A stretch of 64,000 nucleotides of DNA from Opitutaceae bacterium (GCA_027482185.1 JAIXWF010000013.1:558001-622000); one strand, 5' to 3'; positions 1 through 8,843 are shown, counted from the first letter of the stretch. Translations and numbers: made by a program. The notes: a model not told the origin generated them from the sequence alone.

Positions 1-442
1 TGACGCCGAGGGCGTGCAGCCACGGGGAATCGGCGGGGATGGCGTGGGCCTTGGGGCGGTCGTGCGCGGCGAGGGCGGCGGGCGGGGCGGCGACGGGCGC
101 GGCGGCGTGCAGGCTGAGGCGCGCGGTGCCGTCGGCTTTCGTTTCCAACTGCGCCGACTGCGTCGCCGTGAAGAGGTGCGCGTCGAGAAAATCGGCGCCG
201 AGCAGCGCCTCGCATTGGCCGAGGGCGTCGGCGGGCGCGAAATTCTTGGTGACGTCGCGCGTGGCATGCCGCCAGACGAAGGCGTAGTGCAGGCCGGTCT
301 TCAGGGTGACGGGGCGGACGAAGACATTCTTCAGCGTGGGATCGGCGCCGCGCGCTTTGCCGAGCGTGAGCTTCAGCAACGTGCCGTCCTCGAGGGCGGA
401 GCGAAGCAGGGCGAAGAAGCGGTCGCGGGCGGGAGGAAGCAT
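1..442 (-). CDS. Putative SAM-dependent methyltransferase, N-terminal part (cut by window edge)
   Basis: The reading frame starts at an ATG on the minus strand and runs off the left end of the window, so only about 147 N-terminal residues are visible. The segment with LKLTLGK, LKNVFVRPV, FVWRHATRDVTKNF and DAHLFTA resembles the N-terminal region of a widespread methyltransferase family (Methyltransf_32-like) found in Bacteroidota and Verrucomicrobiota. The visible end (HDRPK...WLHALGV) corresponds to the linker before the SAM-binding fold. The SAM-binding motifs lie outside the window, so activity and substrate cannot be judged. The family call is from memory of the motif pattern and is moderate. 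Confidence 0.6.
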   Translation of the reverse strand, partial: MLPPARDRFFALLRSALEDGTLLKLTLGKARGADPTLKNVFVRPVTLKTGLHYAFVWRHATRDVTKNFAPADALGQCEALLGADFLDAHLFTATQSAQLETKADGTARLSLHAAAPVAAPPAALAAHDRPKAHAIPADSPWLHALGV

Positions 443-630
443 TTGAAAAAGTTGAAAGGTGAAAGCTGAAAGTTGAAAGAACGGAGGTTCGGTCGGCGGG
501 CGAAAGGCGAAAGGCGGAGAACGGAAAAGTGGGAAAGCGGGAAAGCTGAAATGGGGAAACGGCGGGAGGCCGAGCGGGTTCGGGCTTTCTGCTTACCGCT
601 TTCGGCTTAGAGCCTTCAGCTTTCCTTGCT
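443..630. repeat. Intergenic low-complexity GAAAG-type repeat region
   Basis: Between two minus-strand genes. It holds degenerate tandem units of the form GAAAG(C/T)TGAAAG (about 461-480) followed by purine-rich units such as GCGAAAGGCGGA and GGGAAAGCGG (about 500-560). The same style of sequence recurs at 18505-18725, 25921-25950 and 34735-34760. No gene or clear terminator was seen. Confidence 0.6.
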
Positions 631-2142
631 TCAGCGTGATCCTGGCCGCAGCGAGACGGGCGCGATGTAGAATTCGAGCGGGGTGCGGCGCCACCACTGA
701 CCGGTGGCGCGGCGGGTAGCGGAATCGGTAAAATGATATTCGTAGCGCACGACGCGGACGGAGCGCGGCGGCGCGGCGGGGAAGGGGTTGTGGGCGAGCA
801 AATCGAGGACGACGGGATTGCCGCGGAGCAAATGTTCGCAAAGGCCGAGGACCCAGGGGTTCTGTTGCGGCGAGCCGAGGGCGGCGAACCAGAGTTGCCA
901 ATCGAGCCGCGGTTGGTGCGGCGCAACCCAGGTGGGCGCGCGGCCGAGGGCGCCGGGCTTGTGCGGGAATTCGTAGGCCTGCCAGGTGCGGCCGTCGTTG
1001 CTGCCTTCGAAGACGAGCTCGGGCCGCGGATTCGTCATCACCGCGAAGAGTCCGTAGGTGTTGAAGGAACGGAAGGGCGCGACGGCCGCGGCGACGGGCT
1101 CGACAAAGGCCCACGGCCGCGAGCGGAACAAGGCCGGAACGAATTGCGCGAACGTCAACGCGGCGACGGCCGCCGCGAACGGCCACAGGAGCCAACGCGG
1201 CGCGGGCGCAGCGGAAACGTGGGAAACGTGGGCAACCTCGGAGTCGGGAGCAACGGTCGCCGCGGGCAGGCGGAGGCGGCGGGCGAGGGCGGCGAGGTGG
1301 GCGTCGTCGAGGCAGAGGACGCAGAGCGCGGCGGTGAGGATATTGAAATAGGTGTAGTTACCGGTGAGGGCGATCAGCAGCATGAGCGCAACGAAGAGCC
1401 AGGCGGCGCGGTGGCGGGCGCCGCGCGGGCCGAAGAGGCAGAACGGCGCGGCCAATTCGATCGCGAACATCGCGGCGCAGGCGGCGCGGTGCCAGGCGGC
1501 GGGCAATTGGTGCGCCCACCAGCCGAGGACGGTCGGCAGGGGCTGCGTTTCGTAGTGGAAGGTGAGCGCCGAGAGATCGCGCCAGGTCGGGTCGCCGCTC
1601 GTGAGTTTCACGAGGCCGGACAGGAACATCAGCCGGAAGAGCAACCAGACGAGGAGCAGGCGCGCGAGCGGCGCGGGCTCGGCGCGTTGCCACCGCGGCA
1701 ACGTGCGCCACGGCGCGAGCAGGATCGCGAGGAGCGTCGTCTCGAGGAGAAGGGCATCCCATTGGAAGTTGAAGAAAGTCTGGCCCGCGACGCAGAGGGA
1801 CAGGTAGGCGACCCAGAGCAGGGTGAGGCCGAGGGCCGGGGCGATGCCGGCGAAGACGAGCAGCGAGAGCGCGACACCGGCGGCGACGAGTCCTTTGAGA
1901 AACGCAGCGCCGCCGAAGATCCAGACGAGGGACGGGAATTGGTGGTAGGCGGACGTGCCGAGCTGTTCGCGCGCGGCGGCGAAGAGGCGTTCGGCGGGCA
2001 TGAGGCCCTGCGGGCCGACGAGGGCGTCGATTTGGTTCCAGCACGAGGCGAACGCGACGAGATGCACGAGCGCGAGCAGGCGCAGAAAGAGCCAGGTCGC
2101 GGTGGTAAAGCGGTTCGTGCCGGGGGCGGCAGCGGGAGCCAT
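631..2142 (-). CDS. Lipase maturation factor family membrane protein
   Basis: A 503-residue polytopic membrane protein. The N-terminal half has several hydrophobic segments, and the typical family stretch FNFQWDALLLE is followed by a helix-rich domain (LSGLVKLTSGDPTWRDL). The C-terminal third is soluble and aromatic-rich (FEGSNDGRTWQAYEFPHKPG, then RLDWQLWFAA), as in lipase maturation factor (LMF1-like) proteins. In vertebrates LMF1 helps lipases fold in the endoplasmic reticulum; the role of bacterial members is not established. The length matches bacterial family members. No lipase gene is adjacent, so no partner can be inferred. The ATG start lies just upstream of the first hydrophobic segment. 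Confidence 0.85.
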   Translation of the reverse strand: MAPAAAPGTNRFTTATWLFLRLLALVHLVAFASCWNQIDALVGPQGLMPAERLFAAAREQLGTSAYHQFPSLVWIFGGAAFLKGLVAAGVALSLLVFAGIAPALGLTLLWVAYLSLCVAGQTFFNFQWDALLLETTLLAILLAPWRTLPRWQRAEPAPLARLLLVWLLFRLMFLSGLVKLTSGDPTWRDLSALTFHYETQPLPTVLGWWAHQLPAAWHRAACAAMFAIELAAPFCLFGPRGARHRAAWLFVALMLLIALTGNYTYFNILTAALCVLCLDDAHLAALARRLRLPAATVAPDSEVAHVSHVSAAPAPRWLLWPFAAAVAALTFAQFVPALFRSRPWAFVEPVAAAVAPFRSFNTYGLFAVMTNPRPELVFEGSNDGRTWQAYEFPHKPGALGRAPTWVAPHQPRLDWQLWFAALGSPQQNPWVLGLCEHLLRGNPVVLDLLAHNPFPAAPPRSVRVVRYEYHFTDSATRRATGQWWRRTPLEFYIAPVSLRPGSR

Positions 2143-2216
2143 CGCGGCAAGATACGGCGCGGGCGCGCGGTGCGAAGCGCAGAATCGGGGGTTAGCCAGT
2201 GGCGATGGGATCGGGA

Positions 2217-2508
2217 TGGGTCACAGAGGACACGGAGAGAGGGAGGAGGGCACGGAGGGGGCGGAGGTTTTCCGGGGCGTTTGGCTGATGTTTTTCGCTT
2301 TGGGCATCTGCAAAACGGACTTGGGACCACGGATTTCACGGACGGGCACGGATGGTCGAGAGACCATTCGGGCCTCGCTGCGGAATCGCTCCGGAGAGCT
2401 TTGGCGATCGGTGCCGGTTTTCTCGAACTGGACGATGCGAAGCGCGGGTTGGCCCCGATCAACCCTCCGTGGCCTCCGGGTTCCTCTCTGTGGGCTCCGT
2501 GACTCTTT
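2217..2508. repeat. Intergenic element with CACGGAG-type inverted ends
   Basis: The 2143-2528 gap contains no convincing gene. Its left end is built of units like CACAGAGGACACGGAG and its right end reads as the reverse complement of the same unit type (CTCCGTGGCCTCCGG, CTCTGTGGGCTCCGTGAC). The middle contains ACCACGGATTTCACGGAC near 2327-2344. This gives a roughly 290-bp element with short-period, inverted ends, transcriptionally downstream of the substrate-binding protein gene. Function unknown. Confidence 0.6.
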
Positions 2509-2528
2509 TCCGAATTCCGGCGCGCGGC

Positions 2529-3494
2529 TTACTTCGGCTGGAATTCGGTCGTCACGGCGGAGGCGGCCGTGATCTTGCCCTTGGGCAGGAGGCCGAGGTC
2601 TTCGAGCTGGGCGATTTGGGTCGTGTAGCGCGCGGGGTCGAGGCGACCGATGCGCTCGGGGCCGCCGCCGTCGCGGCCGGTGACGAGTTTTTCCTCGATG
2701 ATGCGGCGGCGCGAGTAGGCGAGGAAGGCGTCGGTGTTGGCCGGATGCGCGGCCTTCATGGCGGCGTGCGCCGGGGCGGGATCGCCCTCGAGGTAGTCGC
2801 GCCAGCCGCGGACATAGGCGCGCATGAAGGCCTGGAGGGCGGCGGGTTTCTCGCGGGCAAATTTGCGGTTGGTGACGAGGACGGCATAGGCGCGGAAGCC
2901 GGCGTCCCAGGTGGAGAGGAAACGCGGTTCCTTGCCGCCGGCCTGCACGATGTGGTGCGGCTCGGCGATGAAGTAGCCCTGCTGGAGCGCCTCCTTGTTG
3001 GCGAGGAAGGCGGCGACGGAAAAGTTCTGCGGCACGACGGAGAGTTTCAGGCCGTACTTCTTTTGCAGATACTTCAGGAAGGCCCATTCGGGGCGGGCGA
3101 TGACGGTCTTGCCGTTGAGGTCCTCGAAACGGCGGACGGTGCTGTCGGCGTTGACCAAGATGCCCGACGGATCGTCCTGGAAGACGGCGGCGAACTGCAC
3201 GACGGGCAGGCCCTCGGCCTGTTGCAGCAACGTGCCGGTGCTTTCGGCCTGGGCGATGTCGGCCCGGCCGGTGGCGACGCTGGGCATGACCTGCGCGCCG
3301 GGGCCGCCGGGGATGATGGTGACGTCGAGGCCTTCGTCGCGGAAGAACCCGCGGGCCTGCGCCTGGTAGAAGCCGCCGTGTTCGGGTTCGGCGACCCAAT
3401 CGAGCTGGACGGTGAGCTTGGTGAGCGGGCGGTCGGCGGCGAAGGTGGCGGAGACGGAGCCGAGCAGGGCGAGCAGCAGGACGCGGGACAGCAT
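2529..3494 (-). CDS. ABC transporter substrate-binding protein, NMT1/THI5-SsuA-like
   Basis: A 321-residue protein with a Sec signal peptide (MLSRVLLLALLGSVSATFAA). The mature part begins LTVQLDWVAEPEHGGFYQA, the classic opening of NMT1/THI5-like periplasmic binding proteins, followed by GRADIAQAES and DPSGILV motifs. Relatives bind thiamine pyrimidine precursors, riboflavin, nitrate, taurine or sulfonates. The ligand here cannot be assigned from sequence alone. No permease or ATPase gene is next to it, so it is an orphan component that must pair with a transporter encoded elsewhere. It stands alone between the 2217-2508 repeat and the receiver-kinase gene. Confidence 0.85.
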   Translation of the reverse strand: MLSRVLLLALLGSVSATFAADRPLTKLTVQLDWVAEPEHGGFYQAQARGFFRDEGLDVTIIPGGPGAQVMPSVATGRADIAQAESTGTLLQQAEGLPVVQFAAVFQDDPSGILVNADSTVRRFEDLNGKTVIARPEWAFLKYLQKKYGLKLSVVPQNFSVAAFLANKEALQQGYFIAEPHHIVQAGGKEPRFLSTWDAGFRAYAVLVTNRKFAREKPAALQAFMRAYVRGWRDYLEGDPAPAHAAMKAAHPANTDAFLAYSRRRIIEEKLVTGRDGGGPERIGRLDPARYTTQIAQLEDLGLLPKGKITAASAVTTEFQPK

Positions 3495-3603
3495 GGAGCG
3501 GAAAAGGGAGGGGAAATCCGCGCGGCGGCAAGCGGCGGTTGAATTCAGGCTCCACGCTTGGAGCTTGGAGCTCCGCGCGGCGGAGGCGCGCGGGCGAGGC
3601 CGT

Positions 3604-4677
3604 TCAGGCGACGGCGAAGCGCACCGTCGCGGTCGTGCCGCGGCCGACCTCGCTGTGGAGGGCGAAGACGGCGCGGTTGCGCTGCGCGAGCCGGCGGACC
3701 AGGGCGAGGCCGAGACCGAGGCCCTGTTGCTCGTGCTGCTTGCGTTCGAACTGCGCGAAGGCGCCGATGCGGGAAATCTGCTCGCGGGTCATGCCGCGGC
3801 CGCGGTCGGCGACGCTGAGCGCGCCCGCGGCGTCCAGACGGATCTCGACGGGTTGGCCGGGCGCGGAGAAGGCGCAGGCGTTTTCCGCGAGTTCCTCGAC
3901 GATGATTTCGAGGTCCTTCGGGTGGACGCGCAGCCCGATGGCCGCCAGCTGCGGCTGGATCTCCGCGGCGCGGTGCTGGCGCTTCTGCACCGACTCGAGG
4001 CCGAGCCAGACGGCGTGGCGGGTATCGTCGACGGTGAGCAGGGCGGCGGGCTGGCCGGAGGTTTCGTGCTGTTCCGTTTCGAGAATGGTGAGGTAGTTGC
4101 GCAGCGTGCGGTGGAGCCGCCAGCTCGAGCGTTCCACGTCGGCGAGCAGGGCGTCGATTTCCTCGGGCGGGAGGGTGGCGTGGGCCTGGCGCAGGACGTC
4201 CACGAGGCCGAGAATCCCGGCGAGCGGGGTGAAGAACTCGTGCGGCAGGCTGGCGCGCAGGGTGGTGCGGAGGTGCTCGATCAGGCGGTCGTCGACGCGC
4301 CAGTGGACGCCGGCGCGTTGCAGCCGGGCGGAGATGCAGCGCGTGAGTTCCTCGATGCCGAAAGGCTTGAGCAGGAAATCGTCCGCGCCGAGTTCCATGC
4401 CGGTGCGCGGCGTCATGGCGTTCGGGTTGCCCGTCATGAAGACGAACTGGCTCGCGTGCAGGCGTTCCTCGCGGCGCACGGCCTGCAGGACTGCCGCACC
4501 GTCGAGGCCCGGCATGTTGATGTCGCACAGGATCAGGTCGGGCCGATCGCGGCGCGCGATTTCGAGGCCGGCGGCGCCGTCGGCCGCCGTCGCCACGCGG
4601 TAGCCGGTGCGGGCCAGGGCGACGCCGAAGACGGCGCGGATGACCTCGTCGTCATCGATGATGAGGATCGATTTCAT
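3604..4677 (-). CDS. Receiver domain-histidine kinase hybrid (cytosolic)
   Basis: A 357-residue protein with no membrane segment. Residues 1-120 form a CheY-like receiver with acidic residues D8-D10, phospho-acceptor D52 (CDINMPGLDG), T82 and K104. A dimerisation region follows with a candidate phospho-histidine H146 in SLPHEFFTPLAG. The C-terminal ATPase domain has an N box (ELAENACAF), a G1 box (DRGRGM) and a G2 box (GLGLGLALVRRLA). The receiver-first order suggests a soluble relay that takes phosphate from another kinase or is itself controlled by phosphorylation. No cognate output gene is adjacent. I chose the ATG at 4677 because it opens directly on the receiver strand MKSILIIDDDE. Confidence 0.88.
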   Translation of the reverse strand: MKSILIIDDDEVIRAVFGVALARTGYRVATAADGAAGLEIARRDRPDLILCDINMPGLDGAAVLQAVRREERLHASQFVFMTGNPNAMTPRTGMELGADDFLLKPFGIEELTRCISARLQRAGVHWRVDDRLIEHLRTTLRASLPHEFFTPLAGILGLVDVLRQAHATLPPEEIDALLADVERSSWRLHRTLRNYLTILETEQHETSGQPAALLTVDDTRHAVWLGLESVQKRQHRAAEIQPQLAAIGLRVHPKDLEIIVEELAENACAFSAPGQPVEIRLDAAGALSVADRGRGMTREQISRIGAFAQFERKQHEQQGLGLGLALVRRLAQRNRAVFALHSEVGRGTTATVRFAVA

Positions 4678-4931
4678 CGGTCGGCGGGCGTTCCCGGGGC
4701 TGACGGTAGGAAAGCAGCGGGCATGGCAAATGCGACCGCGGGTCCGGGGGCGGGTGCCGCGAAGGGCGCATGAAATTCCTCCGTCCCGCGAAGGGACGAG
4801 CAAACGGGAGCCGGACGACGGGCATGCCGCCGCGGCGCCCCCGGGCAATATGGGAGAAGAGTGGCCAACGCATCTCCTCCATCGTCCCACCGGGGCCGAA
4901 CTTGAGACCGGCGGGCGGGCGCGTCCGGGCG
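4678..4931. other. Upstream region of the receiver-kinase gene, no gene seen
   Basis: Together with the downstream terminator this is a gap of 308 bases. It is GC-rich, and I found no convincing small gene or known RNA class. It probably holds the promoter of the minus-strand receiver-kinase gene. A short possible hairpin (GTCCCGCGAAGGGAC, near 4782-4796) is the only structure noticed. Confidence 0.4.
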
Positions 4932-4961
4932 CAAAAAAGGGCCGATCCTGGCGGATCGGCC
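4932..4961 (-). terminator. Rho-independent terminator after the epimerase gene
   Basis: On the minus strand the perfect hairpin GGGCCGATCC-GCCA-GGATCGGCCC is followed by six Ts. It sits about 25 bases beyond the stop of the epimerase gene, so it ends that transcript. Confidence 0.9.
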
Positions 4962-4985
4962 CGGGAGCAAAAGCCGGTGCGGCGC

Positions 4986-5831
4986 TCAGGCGAGGGCCTT
5001 GCGGAGGAAGGCGAGGCCCTTGACGGCGATGTCGTTGCGGCGGGGCTCGATCTTGCGCCAGATGGCGGCGGCGCGGGCGATGACCTTCACGTCGGTGGTG
5101 AAGGATTCGATGACGACGTCGCCCTTGTAGCCGATGTCCTTCAGCGCCTTCACGATCGGGGGCCAGACGATGTGGTCGTTGCCCGGCGTGCCGCGGTCGC
5201 TGCCGCAGGCGTGGAAGTGGCCGAGGTGTTTGCCGGCCTTGCGGATGGCGGCGGCGGAATCCTTTTCCTCGATGTTCATGTGGAACGTGTCGAGGTGGAG
5301 TTTCACGGCCTTCGAGTTCACGGCCTTCACGAGCTTGAGGCCCTGGTCGCAGGTGTTGAGGAAATCGGTCTCGAAGCGGTTGAGCGGCTCGATGCAGATC
5401 AGGACGCCGCGTTTTTCGGCGTGCTTGGCGAGGACCTTGAGGTTCTTCACGACCAGCGCCCATTCCTTCTTTTGCTGGGCGGGTTCGACGGCGTCGGCCT
5501 TGCCGACCACGGAATAAACGGGGCCGATCAGGGACGGGCAACCGAGCACGACCGCCTGGTCGATGAGCGCCTTGCAGTAGTCCATCGCGGCCTTCTGGTC
5601 GGCGGCGGAACCGCGGAAATCGCGGCCGGGGCCCATGCAGGCGCACACGCTGCCGATGGCGAGGCCGGCGGCATCGGCCGCGGCTTTTACCTTGGCGGGA
5701 TCGATGTGGGACGGGTCCTCGATCGGAATTTCGACGGTGTCGAAACCCCAGCGTTTGAACGTCCGGAACATCGGGGTGCTCGCGGTCGTGAAAGGGGAGG
5801 TGAAGAGGAAGGAGTTGATGCCGATTCTCAT
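4986..5831 (-). CDS. Sugar phosphate isomerase/epimerase, D-tagatose (psicose) 3-epimerase-like
   Basis: A 281-residue TIM-barrel protein. The four metal ligands of the D-tagatose/D-psicose 3-epimerase family are all visible: E148 (CIEPLNRFET), D181 (LDTFHMN), H207 (HFHACGSDRG) and E242 (VIESF). The distal RGTPGNDHIVW segment also matches that family. Members interconvert ketoses at C3 using Mn2+ or Co2+. The true substrate is not determinable from sequence, and no sugar catabolic genes are adjacent, so it looks like a single-gene unit with its own terminator. The start at 5831 was chosen over an upstream extension because MRIGINSFLFTSPF aligns with the first barrel strand. Confidence 0.85.
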   Translation of the reverse strand: MRIGINSFLFTSPFTTASTPMFRTFKRWGFDTVEIPIEDPSHIDPAKVKAAADAAGLAIGSVCACMGPGRDFRGSAADQKAAMDYCKALIDQAVVLGCPSLIGPVYSVVGKADAVEPAQQKKEWALVVKNLKVLAKHAEKRGVLICIEPLNRFETDFLNTCDQGLKLVKAVNSKAVKLHLDTFHMNIEEKDSAAAIRKAGKHLGHFHACGSDRGTPGNDHIVWPPIVKALKDIGYKGDVVIESFTTDVKVIARAAAIWRKIEPRRNDIAVKGLAFLRKALA

Positions 5832-6013
5832 GGTTGATGGGAGGAAAGCGGGCGAAGCGGAGCGCAACGCGCCGTGCAGCGCAAGGCGGCAGAATGGCGG
5901 CGGGCCCGCGGCCAACCGATGCGCCGCCTTGGCCAAGAACCGCGGTGTGGCCGCCGCCGGATGTGCGACACTGCGCCGGGGCCGGGGCAACGACGTCCCG
6001 CTCCCGTCGCGCC

Positions 6014-6304
6014 ATGAAAACGATCGCCCTGTCTTCCCTGTCCGAGCCGGCCGCCGCAGCGCGGGCCGTGGGGTATCCGTCCGTCAACCAGCGGGGTCCG
6101 CTCCAGGAACCCGACCTCGATGCCTGGATCGCCGCCCGCAGTCCCGCCGGGTTCCGGCCGGAACCGGGACCGGCGGCGCGGCCCGCGCATCCGGCCCGGC
6201 TGGAACGCGAGCGGCTGCGCGCCGCCGCGCGGCGCCGCGGCTTCACCATGCCGCCGTCGGACGCGGCGCTGACGCTGGAGACCGACGCCGCGGACCGCTC
6301 GTAA
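6014..6304 (+). CDS. Hypothetical protein, 96 residues
   Basis: A possible small soluble protein opening MKTIALSSLSEPAAAAR. It is rich in Ala, Arg and Pro, with a Glu/Arg-rich stretch (LERERLRAAARRR) and an acidic C-terminus. No membrane segment or known domain was recognised. There is no good Shine-Dalgarno sequence in front of the ATG. In such GC-rich DNA an open frame of this length can arise by chance, so the call is tentative. It points the same way as the next membrane protein gene. Confidence 0.35.
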   Translation: MKTIALSSLSEPAAAARAVGYPSVNQRGPLQEPDLDAWIAARSPAGFRPEPGPAARPAHPARLERERLRAAARRRGFTMPPSDAALTLETDAADRS

Positions 6305-6377
6305 CCGTTGCGGCACTACGCCCGGAGCCGGCGGAAAGCCGTTGACGGCGGCGGGCGGCGCGCCGCATCAAAGCGCC

Positions 6378-6926
6378 ATGACCCCGCCGCTCGAGATGAA
6401 GGTGCAGCTGCGCGAGCTCGCGCAGCTGTTCAACTCGATGGACCCGTCGCCGTTCCACGACCGCGATCTCGATGCGGCGGCGGAGGCGTTCATCGTCGGC
6501 TGGGCGCGGGAACTGCCGGCGCGGAGCGAACTGGCGCTCACGATCGCGTTGGCGAACCGCCCCGCGGACGCGAAGGCGGCGGAAGTCGGCGAGGCGGTGC
6601 GGCACTATTTCGCGCGGCGGGCGGAGGTGAAGCAGCGGGACCTGCAGAAGCTGCTGCGGCAGGGCCGCACCAGCCTCGGCGTCGGCCTGATTTTCCTCAC
6701 CACCTGCCTGCTCGCCAGCGAGGTGCTGCAAACCATCAGCCAGCGGGCCTTCATGACGGTGCTGAAAGAGAGCCTCATGATCGGCGGCTGGGTCGCGATG
6801 TGGCGGCCGCTGGAGATCTATCTCTACGATTGGTGGCCGATCCGGGCCGAGCGGCTCGTGCTGGAGCGGCTGGCGCGCATGGAAGTGCGGCTGGAAATGC
6901 CGCCGGCGCCGGGCGCGCCGGCATGA
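6378..6926 (+). CDS. Conserved membrane protein of unknown function
   Basis: A 182-residue protein. The N-terminal soluble part (LAQLFNSMDPSPFHDRDLD, then EEFIVGWARE-like AEAFIVGWAREL) and the later MIGGWVAMWRPLEIYLYDWW block recur, as I recall, in a bacterial family with no assigned function. Two hydrophobic segments are visible (SLGVGLIFLTTCLLASEVL and the GGWVAMWRPLEIYLY block), so both termini are probably cytosolic. It lies 22 bases before the AEP cytidylyltransferase frame and may be co-transcribed, but nothing ties it to phosphonate chemistry. The ATG at 6378 is preferred over an in-frame TTG at 6342. Confidence 0.7.
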   Translation: MTPPLEMKVQLRELAQLFNSMDPSPFHDRDLDAAAEAFIVGWARELPARSELALTIALANRPADAKAAEVGEAVRHYFARRAEVKQRDLQKLLRQGRTSLGVGLIFLTTCLLASEVLQTISQRAFMTVLKESLMIGGWVAMWRPLEIYLYDWWPIRAERLVLERLARMEVRLEMPPAPGAPA

Positions 6927-6948
6927 GGGCGGCGGACCGGCATTTGCG

Positions 6949-7749
6949 TTGACGGCGGCGCGCGGCGGCGGCTCCACTCCGCGCGCTTTGCCCGACCCCG
7001 TTTCCAGTTCCCCGCCCGTGGCGATCGTGCTTGCGGCCGGTCTCGGCGCGCGCCTGCGCGCGGTGCAGGCGGAACGGCCCAAGGGTTTTGTCGAGATCGG
7101 CGGCGCGCCGATCATCGTCCGCTCGGTCGCCGCGCTGCGGGCGGCCGGAATCCGCGAGTTTGTCTTCGTCGTCGGGTGGCGCGCGGAGGTCTACCGCGCG
7201 TGGCTGGCGGCCGAGTTGCCCGGCGCCCGCTGCGTGCCGAACGCGGAGTTTGCGTCCACCGGCAGCCTGCGCTCGCTGCTGCTCGGCGCGACGGCGGCGC
7301 CGGGCCGCGACGTGCTCGTCGTGGAATCCGATCTCCTGTACGAGGCCGGGGCGCCGGCGCGGCTGCTGGCGGAGCCGCCGGGAGACGTGCTGCTGGCGAG
7401 CGGATTCACCCGCAGCGGCGACGAGGTCTGGGTTTACGCCGAACCGCCCGGCCGCTTGCGGCGGCTGGACAAGCGGCCGTGGGAGGGGCGGACGCCCGCG
7501 GGCGAATTGGTCGGCCTGACGCGGCTGACGGCCGCGGCGGTCGCGCGTTTGGCCGCGGCGGCCGCGGCGCTGCCCGCGACGGCGCACTACGAGGACGGCC
7601 TGAATGCGATTTGCGGGGAGATCCCCGTGCGGCTGCGGCACGAGCCCGCGCTGGTCTGGTGCGAAATCGACGACCCGGCGCACCTGGAGCGCGCGCGGAG
7701 TGCGATCTGGCCCCGGCTGCAGGCGGCCGCCAAGAATCGGGCCCCATGA
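6949..7749 (+). CDS. pntC: 2-Aminoethylphosphonate cytidylyltransferase (PntC-like)
   Basis: A sugar-nucleotidyltransferase-fold protein of up to 266 residues. It has the nucleotide-binding loop VLAAGLGARL, the downstream ERPKGF lysine and the FASTGSLRSLLLG segment seen in small choline-phosphate/AEP cytidylyltransferases, followed by VESDLLYE and the C-terminal WCEIDDPAHL metal-binding region. PntC couples 2-aminoethylphosphonate with CTP to give CDP-AEP and pyrophosphate. The position as first gene before phnW and pepM, and a CDP-alcohol transferase close by, support AEP over choline phosphate or a sugar phosphate. The start is uncertain: TTG 6949, TTG 6988 or GTG 7018 are all in frame and none has a clear ribosome site. 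It overlaps phnW by 4 bases. Confidence 0.82.
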   Translation: MTAARGGGSTPRALPDPVSSSPPVAIVLAAGLGARLRAVQAERPKGFVEIGGAPIIVRSVAALRAAGIREFVFVVGWRAEVYRAWLAAELPGARCVPNAEFASTGSLRSLLLGATAAPGRDVLVVESDLLYEAGAPARLLAEPPGDVLLASGFTRSGDEVWVYAEPPGRLRRLDKRPWEGRTPAGELVGLTRLTAAAVARLAAAAAALPATAHYEDGLNAICGEIPVRLRHEPALVWCEIDDPAHLERARSAIWPRLQAAAKNRAP

Positions 7750-8843
7750 CTTTGCCGCGGAAGATTCTGCTCAACCCCGGTCCCGCGACGACGACGGACA
7801 CGGTGAAGCGGGCCCAGGTGGTGCCGGACATCTGCCCGCGCGAGGCGGAGTTCGGCGCCGTGGTGGCCGGCGTGCGGGCGGACCTGCTCGCGGTGGCCGG
7901 CGCCGATCCGGCCCGGCAGACGGCGGTGCTCATGGCCGGCTCCGGCACGGCGGCGATGGAAGCGGCGATCGGTTCGCTCGTGCCCGCGGCCGGGCGCCTG
8001 CTGGTGCTGGACAACGGCGCCTACGGCGAGCGCGCGGGCCGGATCGCGGCGCGGCTCGGCGTGCCGGCGACGGTGTGGCGCGTGCCGTGGACGGAGCGGC
8101 CGGATGCGGCGGCGTTCGCGGCGCGGCTCGACGCGGCGGACGGGCCGTTCACGCACGCGTGCTGGGTGCACCACGAGACCACGACGGGCCTGCTGAATCC
8201 GTTGACCGAATACGGCGCGGCGTGCCGGGCGCGCGGCGTCGTCTCGATCGTCGACGCGATGTCGTCGTTCGCCGGGCTCGATCTCCGGTGGGGCGCCGAA
8301 CCCGTGGACTTCTGCGTCAGCAGCGCCAACAAATGCCTGCAGGGCATGGCCGGCGTGGCCTTCGTGCTCGGGGACCGCGCCCGCATCGCGGCGGCGGCGG
8401 CGACGGAGCGGAGCTACGCGCTCGGCTTGGCGCGGCACGAGGCGGCGCTGGCGGCGGGGCAGTTTCCGTTCACGCCGCCCGTGCAGACCGTCTATGCGCT
8501 GGCGCAGGCGCTGCGCGAGACGTTGGCGGAGACGGTCGCGGCCCGCGCGGCGCGGTACCGCGCCTGCTACGAGACGATGCTGGCGGGCCTGACGGCGTTG
8601 GGCTTCGAGCCGCTGCTGCCGCGGGCGCTGCATTCGGGGTTGCTGACGGCGTTCCGCGAACCGGCCCGGCCGGGGTTCACGTTCGCCGGCCTGCACGATT
8701 TTCTCTACGCGCGGGGCATCACGATTTATCCGGGGAAATTGCCCGGGACGGATACGTTCCGCGTGGCCAACATCGGCGCGCTCGAGCCGGCCGACCTCGC
8801 GCAGGCCGTGGCGGCCGTGAAACTTTACCTCGATGGCCGCTGA
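7746..8843 (+). CDS. phnW: 2-Aminoethylphosphonate:pyruvate transaminase
   Basis: A 365-residue class V aminotransferase. It opens with [16 protein letters not shown], the typical PhnW start. [11 protein letters not shown] forms the phosphate loop, and the PLP lysine is K196 in SSANKCLQG, with the conserved aspartate in SIVDAMSSF (D170). The C-terminus has [19 protein letters not shown] as in characterised PhnW. The enzyme interconverts phosphonoacetaldehyde and AEP with alanine/pyruvate. Next to pepM and ppd it should run in the biosynthetic direction. No phnX or phnA degradation gene is nearby, which argues against a catabolic role. The ATG overlaps the pntC stop (ATGA), and its own end overlaps pepM by 11 bases, so the three are translationally coupled. 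Confidence 0.92.
   Translation: MTLPRKILLNPGPATTTDTVKRAQVVPDICPREAEFGAVVAGVRADLLAVAGADPARQTAVLMAGSGTAAMEAAIGSLVPAAGRLLVLDNGAYGERAGRIAARLGVPATVWRVPWTERPDAAAFAARLDAADGPFTHACWVHHETTTGLLNPLTEYGAACRARGVVSIVDAMSSFAGLDLRWGAEPVDFCVSSANKCLQGMAGVAFVLGDRARIAAAAATERSYALGLARHEAALAAGQFPFTPPVQTVYALAQALRETLAETVAARAARYRACYETMLAGLTALGFEPLLPRALHSGLLTAFREPARPGFTFAGLHDFLYARGITIYPGKLPGTDTFRVANIGALEPADLAQAVAAVKLYLDGR

Noticed and set aside
733-2502. Long plus-strand open frame opposite the lipase maturation factor gene
   Set aside because: Very rich in Gly, Glu and Arg with no domain or hydrophobic pattern; it is the complement of a well-supported membrane protein gene.
4652-4882. Small minus-strand frame overlapping the start of the receiver-kinase gene
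   Set aside because: Although GGAGG precedes one internal ATG, the peptide is Pro/Arg-rich, overlaps the real gene start and shows no conserved feature.
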